A DNA stretch of 64,000 bases. Origin: Leadbetterella lacunae. GTDB lineage: Bacteria; Bacteroidota; Bacteroidia; Cytophagales; Spirosomataceae. This document shows positions 44,754-52,262 of this stretch, piece by piece. A program made the translations under genes and the position numbers. Within the stretch, counting starts at the first letter, position 1; each line of letters begins with the position of its first letter. The notes beneath the pieces are model-generated. The model saw nothing but the letters and a program-made list of their open reading frames with translations. It did no database searches and had not been told where the DNA came from. Location of the stretch: assembly GCF_042649125.1 (NCBI RefSeq), contig NZ_JBHRYQ010000001.1, positions 1,054,001 through 1,118,000 of the forward strand, given 5' to 3'.

Positions 44754-45326
44754 ATGAATTTTATCGAGTTAATTAAAAACCCATGGCCCTGGTATGTAGC
44801 TGGTCCATTTATCGGACTTACAGTTCCTGCATTATTAATTTTAGGGAACAAATCTTTCGGAATTTCATCGTCTTTAAGGCATATTTGCTCAATGTGCATG
44901 CCCGCAAATATTCCTTTTTTCAACTACAACTGGAGAAAAGAAATGTGGAATTTAGTGTTTGTATTAGGTGTTACTATTGGCGGATTTTTAGCCACATTTT
45001 TTTTAACCAACCCAAATGAAATAGAGATTTCGGAGGCTACCATTAATGACCTTAAAGGCTTAGGACTTCATAATTTTTCAGGTTTAATGCCAGTAGAGTT
45101 GTTTAGTTTTGATGCACTACTTTCCATCAAAGGACTTATCTTTTTTGTAATAGGAGGTTTATTAGTTGGTTTTGGAACAAGATACGGAGGCGGATGTACC
45201 TCTGGCCACGCAATCATGGGAATATCCAGCCTTCAATGGCCTTCTTTGGTTGCAACCTGTTGTTTTATGTTAGGCGGCTTTTTTATGACGCACCTACTTT
45301 TCCCAATTATCTTTAAATTATTTTAA
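44754..45326 (+). CDS. YeeE/YedE family half-transporter (PmpA-like)
   Basis: This 190-aa membrane protein has about five spans. It carries the conserved VGFGTRYGGGCTSGHAIMG with Cys148; further cysteines C45 and C48 lie in the first half. YeeE/YedE proteins import thiosulfate or other sulfur compounds by relay through cysteines. The protein is about half the length of single-chain YeeE, and the second half is encoded by the next gene, 3 bases downstream. Confidence 0.85.
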   Translation: MNFIELIKNPWPWYVAGPFIGLTVPALLILGNKSFGISSSLRHICSMCMPANIPFFNYNWRKEMWNLVFVLGVTIGGFLATFFLTNPNEIEISEATINDLKGLGLHNFSGLMPVELFSFDALLSIKGLIFFVIGGLLVGFGTRYGGGCTSGHAIMGISSLQWPSLVATCCFMLGGFFMTHLLFPIIFKLF

Positions 45327-45329
45327 ATC

Positions 45330-45824
45330 ATGGTAGAAAAAACAAATAATCAAAATTATATAGAGCCATTAGAGTGTGTGGCTCCTAATTCTCAAAAGTC
45401 TACAGAATCACCTTTGGGATATTCAAAATATCTTATTTTAGGTATATTATTCGGAATTATATTCGTAAAAGCCGAAATTATATCTTGGTTTAGAATCCAG
45501 GAGATGTTTAGATTCCAAAGTTTTCATATGTATGGTGTCATCGGAAGTGCCATCTTAACTGCAATGATTTCTATTCAAATCATTAAAAGATTCGGAATTA
45601 AATCAATAAGTGGCGAAAAAATAGTAATTCCAACTAAAGAGTTCCACAAAGGGAATGTGTATGGAGGATTTATTTTTGGATTAGGCTGGGCCATTACTGG
45701 AGCATGTCCAGGTCCATTGTTCGCTCAAATCGGCAGTGGATTCTTAACTATTATCGTAACTTTTTTGAGTGCGGTAGCAGGAACTTGGCTTTATGGATTT
45801 TTTAGAGAAAAATTACCTCATTAA
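45330..45824 (+). CDS. YeeE/YedE family half-transporter (PmpB-like)
   Basis: The 164-aa protein has a 30-residue polar start and then four spans. The signature GLGWAITGACPGPLFAQIG with Cys126 is the second-half motif of YeeE/YedE. With the preceding gene it makes a split transporter, as in Pmp-type pairs next to CstB-like persulfide dioxygenases in many bacteria. It is the last gene before the next CRP/FNR-type site. Confidence 0.85.
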   Translation: MVEKTNNQNYIEPLECVAPNSQKSTESPLGYSKYLILGILFGIIFVKAEIISWFRIQEMFRFQSFHMYGVIGSAILTAMISIQIIKRFGIKSISGEKIVIPTKEFHKGNVYGGFIFGLGWAITGACPGPLFAQIGSGFLTIIVTFLSAVAGTWLYGFFREKLPH

Positions 45825-45834
45825 GTAGTTTTGA

Positions 45835-45879
45835 GGTAACATTTATCACAGACAAGAGCAAACAATAACCCTAAATTTG
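45835..45879 (+). promoter_or_regulatory. CRP/FNR-type site and promoter, TauE-CstB unit
   Basis: GGTAACATTTATCACA (45835-45850) keeps one perfect half-site, TATCACA, and a degraded left half. TAAATTTG is at 45872-45879. The spacing from site centre to -7 box is 29.5 bases, identical to the site at 43325. Confidence 0.7.
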
Positions 45880-45896
45880 TATAAAAAAAAGAGTAG

Positions 45897-46691
45897 ATGA
45901 CAGAGATAGTAGGTTACATTTTTTCGATCTTAATTGGAGTTAGTTTAGGACTAATAGGTGGTGGTGGAAGTATACTCACCCTTCCGGTTTTAGTGTATTT
46001 ATTAGGTATTAGTCCCGTGCTTTCTACAGCATATTCATTGTTTATTGTAGGTTCCACCTCATTGGTTGGTTCATTTAGCTACATGAAAAAAGGACTAGTG
46101 AATTACAAAGCCGCCGTTATTTTTGCGATTCCTTCGTTTGTGGCAGTTTTCTTAACCAGAAAATATTTGGTACCTTCCATACCAGACCACATCATGAGTT
46201 TTGGCACGTTTGATTTGACTAAAAATATTGCCATCATGGTATTTTTTGCGGTCATAATGCTTGCGGCTTCTTATTCAATGATAAAAGACAAGAAAAAAGA
46301 AGTTGAAACTAATGAAGGTTTAAAGTTTAATTTTCCATTAATCGCTTTAGAAGGATTAGTGGTAGGAACTTTAACAGGTTTAGTTGGTGCGGGCGGCGGA
46401 TTTTTAATTATTCCGGCTTTGGTCCTACTGGTTAAATTACCAATGAAAATGGCAGTCGGAACTTCATTGCTGATTATTGCAGCAAAATCACTCGTTGGAT
46501 TTTTGGGCGACGTGGCCAATCAACCGATAGATTGGATGTTTTTAACAAAATTCACAGCGTTCTCTATATTGGGTATTTTTATAGGCTCATATTTGACTAA
46601 ATATATACCAGGAGAAAAATTAAAAAAATCATTTGGCTGGTTTGTATTGGCCATGGCAGTATACATAATAATAAAAGAAATCGTATTGTAA
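45897..46691 (+). CDS. TauE/SafE family sulfite exporter-like protein
   Basis: The 264-aa membrane protein has seven to eight spans and the duplicated Gly-rich signature (GVSLGLIGGGGSILTLPVL near residue 15 and GLVGAGGGFLIIPALVLL near 160). The family exports sulfite and related sulfonates. It sits 1 base before the persulfide dioxygenase gene, the product of which makes sulfite, so sulfite removal is a fitting role. It starts at ATG 45897, 17 bases after the -7 box. Confidence 0.88.
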   Translation: MTEIVGYIFSILIGVSLGLIGGGGSILTLPVLVYLLGISPVLSTAYSLFIVGSTSLVGSFSYMKKGLVNYKAAVIFAIPSFVAVFLTRKYLVPSIPDHIMSFGTFDLTKNIAIMVFFAVIMLAASYSMIKDKKKEVETNEGLKFNFPLIALEGLVVGTLTGLVGAGGGFLIIPALVLLVKLPMKMAVGTSLLIIAAKSLVGFLGDVANQPIDWMFLTKFTAFSILGIFIGSYLTKYIPGEKLKKSFGWFVLAMAVYIIIKEIVL

Positions 46692-46692
46692 C

Positions 46693-48105
46693 ATGAAAAT
46701 CGAACAAATTTATACAGGATGTTTAGCACAAGGTGCTTATTTTATCCAAAGCAAAGGAGAAGCAGTAGTAATAGACCCACTGAGAGAAGTTGGTCCTTAC
46801 CTAGAAAAAGCTCAAAAAGAAAGTGTGAAAATCAAATATGTATTTGAAACTCACTTTCATGCAGACTTCGTTTCAGGTCACTTGGACTTATCTTCAAAAT
46901 CAGGTGCTCCAATAGTTTATGGACCAAATGCCGTAACGGGCTTTGATGCAATCATTGCCGAAGACGGACAAATATTTGAAGTTGGTGATATCAAAATCAA
47001 AGTTTTGCACACACCGGGTCACACTATGGAGTCTACATGTTTTTTACTTTTTGATGAAAATGGCAAAGAAAACGCTCTTTTCAGTGGCGATACCCTATTT
47101 ATAGGTGATGTAGGTAGACCAGACCTTGCTCAAAAATCAGACATTACGATGGACGACCTTGCCGGTTTCTTATACGATTCATTAAGAAATAAAATTATGA
47201 CTTTGCCAGATGATGTTACCGTTTATCCGGCACACGGTGCAGGTTCGGCTTGTGGCAAAAACATGAGTAAAGAGACCACTGACAGCCTCGGAAACCAGAA
47301 AGCAACAAACTATGCATTGAGAGCCGACATGACTAAGGAGGAGTTCATTAAAGAGGTTACTGATGGACTTGCTCCACCACCAAATTATTTCCCTCAAAAC
47401 GTAATGATGAACAAGCAGGGCTATGAAAGTTTTGATGAAGTTATGGCCAGAGGTGCCCAAGCTTTGAGCCCAATTGCATTTGAAGCTGCCGCAAACGAAA
47501 CAGGTGCCATAATGTTAGATACCAGAAACCCACAGGTTTTTGCCAAAGGATTTGTACCAAATTCAATCAATATTGGCTTGAATGGTCAATTTGCCCCTTG
47601 GGTTGGAGCTTTAATTCCGGATTTGAAACAAGAAATTTTACTTATTACCGAAGAAGGACAAGAAGAAGAAACTATCACAAGATTAGCCAGAGTGGGTTAT
47701 GACAACTCTATCGGCTATCTAAAAGGGGGAATTGACGCTTGGAAAAACGCTGGAAACGAACTTGACACCATCGAGTCGATTTCGCCAGAAGAACTAAGCG
47801 AAAGAATGAAAAAAGACCCTGAAATGCATGTAATAGATGTAAGAAAGCCAGGTGAATACATTTCTGAGCACGTAGAAAACGTTCCTAATTTTCCTTTAGA
47901 TTTTATAAATGAAAATTTTGCAGAAATAAATAAAGCAAATACCTATACTATTCATTGTGCAGGTGGCTATAGATCAATGATAGCGGCTTCAATTCTTAAG
48001 TCAAGAGGAATTGACGTAGTTGATGTAAACGGTGGATTTGCGGCTATTAAAAGCTCTGAGAAATTCACTTTGACAGACTATGTTTGTCCGAGTACAATCA
48101 AATAA
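46693..48105 (+). CDS. CstB-like persulfide dioxygenase-rhodanese fusion
   Basis: In this 470-aa protein, residues 1 to about 250 are an ETHE1-type metallo-beta-lactamase domain: H54/H56/D58 in THFHADFVSGH, H110 in HTPGHTMES, D133 in FSGDTLF, and H181. Two rhodanese domains follow. The first (about 255-355) has no cysteine in its loop (LLITEEGQEEE). The second (about 363-460) has C422 in IHCAGGYRS. It should oxidise glutathione- or protein-bound persulfide to sulfite and exchange sulfane sulfur. It is paired with a TauE exporter as in cst operons, but here the linked regulator is of CRP/FNR type, not CstR. Confidence 0.88.
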   Translation: MKIEQIYTGCLAQGAYFIQSKGEAVVIDPLREVGPYLEKAQKESVKIKYVFETHFHADFVSGHLDLSSKSGAPIVYGPNAVTGFDAIIAEDGQIFEVGDIKIKVLHTPGHTMESTCFLLFDENGKENALFSGDTLFIGDVGRPDLAQKSDITMDDLAGFLYDSLRNKIMTLPDDVTVYPAHGAGSACGKNMSKETTDSLGNQKATNYALRADMTKEEFIKEVTDGLAPPPNYFPQNVMMNKQGYESFDEVMARGAQALSPIAFEAAANETGAIMLDTRNPQVFAKGFVPNSINIGLNGQFAPWVGALIPDLKQEILLITEEGQEEETITRLARVGYDNSIGYLKGGIDAWKNAGNELDTIESISPEELSERMKKDPEMHVIDVRKPGEYISEHVENVPNFPLDFINENFAEINKANTYTIHCAGGYRSMIAASILKSRGIDVVDVNGGFAAIKSSEKFTLTDYVCPSTIK

Positions 48106-48126
48106 TTACTACTTATTGCTCTTTCG

Positions 48127-48161
48127 AAAAGGTTATCTTATTTTTAGGATAACCTTTTTTG
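48127..48161 (+). terminator. Terminator closing the sulfur cluster
   Basis: AAAAGGTTATC (48127-48137) and GGATAACCTTTT form a strong stem followed by TTT, after the CstB-like gene. Confidence 0.85.
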
Positions 48162-48205
48162 TTTATATAGACCGCCGATATAGTCTAAGTCCTCCGAAAT
48201 TTTAT

Positions 48206-48213
48206 TAATTTTG
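48206..48213 (+). promoter_or_regulatory. -7 box of pdxA
   Basis: TAATTTTG lies 20 bases before the start codon; no clear -33 TTG. Confidence 0.45.
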
Positions 48214-48233
48214 AGAAATTTCAAATTTTAAGA

Positions 48234-49313
48234 ATGGAAAACGAATTCATACCCAAAATAGGGATTACGATAGGAGATGTAAATGGAATAGGCCCTGAGG
48301 TACTACTAAAAGCCTTAGCTACAGGAAGAGTAAACAAAATTTGTATTCCGATCATATATGGTTCCGGAAAGCATCTAAGTAAATATAAGCACTTTGTGGA
48401 CCAAGCCCAATGGCAATACACAGGCATAAATGACCCAAAGACAGCACTTCAGAAAAACTCAAATCTGATTAACTGCCTAAAAGGAGAGTATTTTGAAATG
48501 GAATTGGGTACTTCTGACAAAAAAGCGGGAGAATTAGCTTTTAACTCTTTAGAAAAGGCGGTAGCTGATCTAAAAGAAGGATTAATAGATGCCTTGGTAA
48601 CGGCACCTATTTCGAAAGATAACATTCAATCTGAAAACTTTAAATTTCCAGGTCATACTGAATATTTAGCAGCAGCATATGATAAAAAAGACGTGCTAAT
48701 GTTTATGATTTCGGAAGGACTACGCGTAGGCGTGGTTACAGGACATATTCCTTTAGAAGAAGTAAAATCAAAGTTAAGCAAAGAGATAATCACCTCTAAA
48801 CTTAACATCATGATAGAATCTTTAAAAATTGATTTCGGAATTAAAAAACCCAAAATAGCGGTTTTAGGACTAAATCCTCATGCGGGTGAAAATGGTTTAC
48901 TTGGGAAAGAAGAGAAAGAAATAATAGAGCCTGTTTTAGAAAAATTTAAAAACAAAGGCGAATTGGTGTTCGGTCCATTTCCTACGGATGGCTTTTTTGC
49001 AAACGGACAGTTTAAAAACTATGATGGCATATTGGCCATGTATCATGACCAAGGCTTGACACCTTTCAAGCTTTTGGCTTTCGAAACTGGTGTAAACTTT
49101 ACAGCTGGACTGATGGGAATTAGGACTTCGCCCGATCATGGTACAGGATATAACATTGCGGGCAAAAACGAAGCAGACCCCACCTCAATGTTGCACGCAA
49201 TTTACGCTGCTGTAGATATTTCAAAAACAAGAAATGAATACATAGAGCTTGAGAAAAACTCTATTAAGCATCAAAAAATAGATATTGATAGTTTAAGAAA
49301 AGAGAAACATTAA
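48234..49313 (+). CDS. pdxA: 4-hydroxythreonine-4-phosphate dehydrogenase PdxA
   Basis: The 359-aa protein has the PdxA signatures: GITIGDVNGIGPEVLLKAL, VTAPISKDNIQ, FPGHTEYLA, the metal-binding His in AVLGLNPHAGENG, and MYHDQGLTPFKLL. It oxidises 4-phosphohydroxy-threonine in the DXP-dependent pathway to pyridoxal phosphate. Its stop codon shares the tetranucleotide TTAA (49310-49313) with the stop of the opposite recombinase gene, leaving no room for a terminator between them. Confidence 0.95.
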   Translation: MENEFIPKIGITIGDVNGIGPEVLLKALATGRVNKICIPIIYGSGKHLSKYKHFVDQAQWQYTGINDPKTALQKNSNLINCLKGEYFEMELGTSDKKAGELAFNSLEKAVADLKEGLIDALVTAPISKDNIQSENFKFPGHTEYLAAAYDKKDVLMFMISEGLRVGVVTGHIPLEEVKSKLSKEIITSKLNIMIESLKIDFGIKKPKIAVLGLNPHAGENGLLGKEEKEIIEPVLEKFKNKGELVFGPFPTDGFFANGQFKNYDGILAMYHDQGLTPFKLLAFETGVNFTAGLMGIRTSPDHGTGYNIAGKNEADPTSMLHAIYAAVDISKTRNEYIELEKNSIKHQKIDIDSLRKEKH

Positions 49314-50155
49314 AGTGGAATTTCTAAATCTAATTTTTCCAGAGGAGAAATTATTTGTTCTGTTTTAATTTTCACAAACTGGTTATAAACCGAAGTCGTC
49401 TGGATATTTGTATGCCCCAACATTTGTTGAAGTATATGAATATCCAGTCCCATTTCTAAGCTATGTACTGCAAAACTGTGCCTTAGCGTGTTAAGTGTGG
49501 CTTGCTTATTTAAGCCCGACTCAGTTAATGCTTTCTGAAAAAACATCTGAATATTTCGAGAAGAATAAAAACCTTCGCCACCTGACCCAGGAAAAAGCAC
49601 ATCTACAGGTTCGTATTTTTTAATATATTTTTCTATAAAAACTACAATATTAGGAGACAATCTCAGCAACCTGTCTTTCTTTGAGTTTTTATGTTTTAGA
49701 GTAATCGTATATTTTTTAAAATCAATATCCGAAATCCTTAGTTTTATAACCTCGCTTATCTTCATTCCAGAATTGTATACCAAAATAAGTAAAGCCTTGT
49801 GTTTGATATTTTTTACAGTATCTATCAAAAGCTTTATCTCGGTCTGAGACAAAACATCGATAGTCTGAATCTCTTTTTCCTTGCCTGTGGCTTTTATGCT
49901 AAGCTTTCTATTGAAAATTACTTCATAAAATAATTTAATGGCCTTTCCAGCCTGAATAACCTCATGTCTCGACGATTTTTTTTCGTCTAAAAGTTTCAAA
50001 TATTCAGCGATAAGCTCATCGGTAATTTTGCTTTGGGGGTAATCTCTAAAGTGGTTGTAAAACACAAAAATATCGTTTCGATACGAAGCGATAGTTGCAG
50101 AATTATATTTTCCTTTTTTTAAAAATTCAGTAAATCTTTCAATAAGATGGGTCAC
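49310..50155 (-). CDS. Tyrosine recombinase with altered catalytic residues
   Basis: This 281-aa protein has an N-terminal SAM-like core-binding domain (about 1-85) and a catalytic domain. The start is GTG at 50155. The nucleophile Y257 (SVYNQF), H248 (LGHTN) and R225-H226 (NTLRHSFAVHSLE) are present. The first catalytic Arg of the family is Lys132 (SGMKISEVIKL), and the His of HxxR is Asn222. It resembles XerC/XerD in size but not in these two residues. It may be a chromosomal integrase or inversion enzyme of an unusual subgroup, or catalytically weak. No att repeats are seen around it. Confidence 0.8.
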   Translation of the reverse strand: MTHLIERFTEFLKKGKYNSATIASYRNDIFVFYNHFRDYPQSKITDELIAEYLKLLDEKKSSRHEVIQAGKAIKLFYEVIFNRKLSIKATGKEKEIQTIDVLSQTEIKLLIDTVKNIKHKALLILVYNSGMKISEVIKLRISDIDFKKYTITLKHKNSKKDRLLRLSPNIVVFIEKYIKKYEPVDVLFPGSGGEGFYSSRNIQMFFQKALTESGLNKQATLNTLRHSFAVHSLEMGLDIHILQQMLGHTNIQTTSVYNQFVKIKTEQIISPLEKLDLEIPL

Positions 50156-50182
50156 GGCGATAAATAGAGTTAAATAAAATCT

Positions 50183-50190
50183 TATTTTTG
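50183..50190 (+). promoter_or_regulatory. -7 box of the symporter gene
   Basis: TATTTTTG lies 50 bases before the symporter start; no clear -33 partner. Confidence 0.4.
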
Positions 50191-50239
50191 GTCTCCAAAT
50201 CTACAATATTTTTTAGAGATATAAGCGTTAAATTACCGC

Positions 50240-51637
50240 ATGTTAGTATTTTTTATCTGTATTTATCTACTTATTACCATTTTGATAGGCTGGTTCTCTT
50301 CAAAACTGGTAAAATCCTCTATAGATTATGTATTAGCAGGAAGAAAAATGCCCGTTTATATGGTTGCCTCTGGTTTGTTTGCCACTTGGTTTGGCTCCGA
50401 AACTATCCTTGGGGCTTCTTCAGAATTTTTAGAGGGGGGCATTTTAGGTATCATCGAAGACCCATTTGGAGCGGCACTTTGTTTGTTTTTAATAGGGTTA
50501 TTTTACGCCAAACCACTTTACAAACTTAACCTCTATACTTTCTCAGACTATTTCAGAATCAGATTTGGCAAAAAAGTTGAATTCATTTCTGTTCTTTTTA
50601 TGGTTCCCTCCTATTTTGGTTGGATTGCGGCCCAATTGGTGGCTATGGCGGTTATTTTGCAAAGTATCGCGGCTATTCCTTTCACCATAGGCATTGTGTT
50701 TTGTGGAGCTATCGTTTTGTTTTATACGTACCTGGGCGGCATGTGGTCTATTTCTATTACAGATACTATTCAAACGGTTTTGATTATTGTCGGTTTGGCT
50801 TATATTGCCTTTCAGCTATGGTCGGCTATCCCTGACCCAAATAAACTAATTTCGGATCTGCCAGCTGGCTTTTTTGATTTTACTCCAAAAAACAAAACAG
50901 GAATAGACTGGATGATATATTTTGGTGCTTGGATTACAATTGGCTTAGGTTCTATACCGCAACAAGATGTTTTCCAGCGTGTACTTTCGGCCGAATCGGA
51001 AAAAACTGCGGTACGAGGCTCCTTCATTTCGGCGTTTATGTATTTAACCGTGGCTATTTTCCCTCTAATTATCGTGCTTTGCGGAGTCTATTTATATCCC
51101 GAGGTCAAAACTGGCGACCTACAAATGATGATACCAAAGCTTATATTGACACACAGCAGCCTTTTTGTTCAAGTTATTTTCTTTGGAGCTTTGCTATCTG
51201 CCATCATGAGTACTTGTAGTGCAGCTATTTTGGCTCCATCTACAGTTATTGCTGAAAACTTAATAAAGCCATTGTTTAAAAATGAGCTTTCAGATGCCTC
51301 TCTATTACGCATTATGCGTTATTCTACTGTTTTGATTACAGTAGCTGCGATAGTGCTTTCGCTAAACCAAAGAGACATTTACGAACTTGTAGGAAGCTCA
51401 TCGGTTTTAAGTTTGGTTGCGTTATTTGTTCCGCTCACTGCCGGTTTATTTCTAAAGAAAGCAAATAGCACCGGAGCCATATTGTCTATGATTTTAGGAA
51501 CCGCGGTATGGATAATATGTGAATATTTTGAAACCGAATATCCAGCAAATGTTTTGGGTCTTTTGGCCTCATCTTTTGGATTAGTCCTAGGATATATTTT
51601 TCCTAATTTGATTGAAAATTCTTTTGATAAAAAGTAG
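50240..51637 (+). CDS. Sodium/solute symporter family (SSS) protein
   Basis: The 465-aa membrane protein has about 13 spans. It shows the SSS features SIDYVLAGRKMPVYMVASGL, ATWFGSETILGASSE and the TM8-type ALLSAIMSTCSAAILAPS, with the two small hydroxyl residues that bind sodium in this family. The substrate cannot be read from the sequence; relatives carry sugars, amino acids or organic acids. Its 3' end overlaps the 3' end of the opposite lipoprotein gene by 35 bases. Confidence 0.85.
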   Translation: MLVFFICIYLLITILIGWFSSKLVKSSIDYVLAGRKMPVYMVASGLFATWFGSETILGASSEFLEGGILGIIEDPFGAALCLFLIGLFYAKPLYKLNLYTFSDYFRIRFGKKVEFISVLFMVPSYFGWIAAQLVAMAVILQSIAAIPFTIGIVFCGAIVLFYTYLGGMWSISITDTIQTVLIIVGLAYIAFQLWSAIPDPNKLISDLPAGFFDFTPKNKTGIDWMIYFGAWITIGLGSIPQQDVFQRVLSAESEKTAVRGSFISAFMYLTVAIFPLIIVLCGVYLYPEVKTGDLQMMIPKLILTHSSLFVQVIFFGALLSAIMSTCSAAILAPSTVIAENLIKPLFKNELSDASLLRIMRYSTVLITVAAIVLSLNQRDIYELVGSSSVLSLVALFVPLTAGLFLKKANSTGAILSMILGTAVWIICEYFETEYPANVLGLLASSFGLVLGYIFPNLIENSFDKK

Positions 51638-52142
51638 TTCGTTTTTCTCTAATCAAAGTAGCCAACTCTTTTATTTCAGAAGGATAATTGCCAAACTCAA
51701 ACGTAACTCTCTTTTTGGTATCATTTGCAAATACTATCTCAATCCATTCAGAACCGCCGTCTGCACAGTCTGGACAGCCATATACGTCATTGAGTTTCTT
51801 AAATGAATCAATGTTTAGCAAAGAGTTAATTTTTTGGGCATCTACTGCATCAAGCATTTCCTCGAAATTATACTCTTTATCCGCTTCGTTTGACCCTCTA
51901 TTTCCTCTTTCTATTACCAAAAGCTTCATTTTATTATCAATAAACGTTAGTTCTCGATAACATTTACCTATACAAAAACCAAAACTTTGCCCACCACTGA
52001 TGCTCTTTATATCGTTGCTCAATTGTTGTGGCTCAGTTTCAATTTTACTACATGAGCTTAAACCAAAGGTGTTTATTGAAATTATCACTATTACGAACTT
52101 AAATAGATAATTTTCTACATTTTTTTTAATATTATTTCTCAT
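51603..52142 (-). CDS. Hypothetical lipoprotein
   Basis: It has 179 aa from the second Met (MRNNIKKNVEN; 183 aa from 52154). The signal ends in a lipobox LSSC. The mature part has cysteine pairs in GFCIGKCYREL and YGCPDCADGG and a C-terminal beta/alpha pattern. It resembles the small Bacteroidota lipoproteins of the DUF6438 kind, but I am not certain. It is transcribed away from tex, and its 3' end overlaps the symporter gene by 35 bases. Confidence 0.6.
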   Translation of the reverse strand: MRNNIKKNVENYLFKFVIVIISINTFGLSSCSKIETEPQQLSNDIKSISGGQSFGFCIGKCYRELTFIDNKMKLLVIERGNRGSNEADKEYNFEEMLDAVDAQKINSLLNIDSFKKLNDVYGCPDCADGGSEWIEIVFANDTKKRVTFEFGNYPSEIKELATLIREKRTTFYQKNFQSN

Positions 52143-52262
52143 ATCTGTAAGCATTTCTTGAAATATTTATTTTAAAAAATAGAAGCTTTTTTTTACCCTT
52201 TTTAAGGTTTTTCTTCTGATTTTTGTATCAATAAGACTACAAAAAAAACTAAAAGGTTGGAA

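Noticed and set aside
44783..45019. A 78-codon frame inside the PmpA-like gene
   Set aside because: It overlaps a well-supported gene in another frame and has no family features.
49310..50155. Integrative element bordered by the tyrosine recombinase
   Set aside because: No direct repeats, tRNA target or cargo genes flank it; neighbours on both sides are ordinary chromosomal genes.
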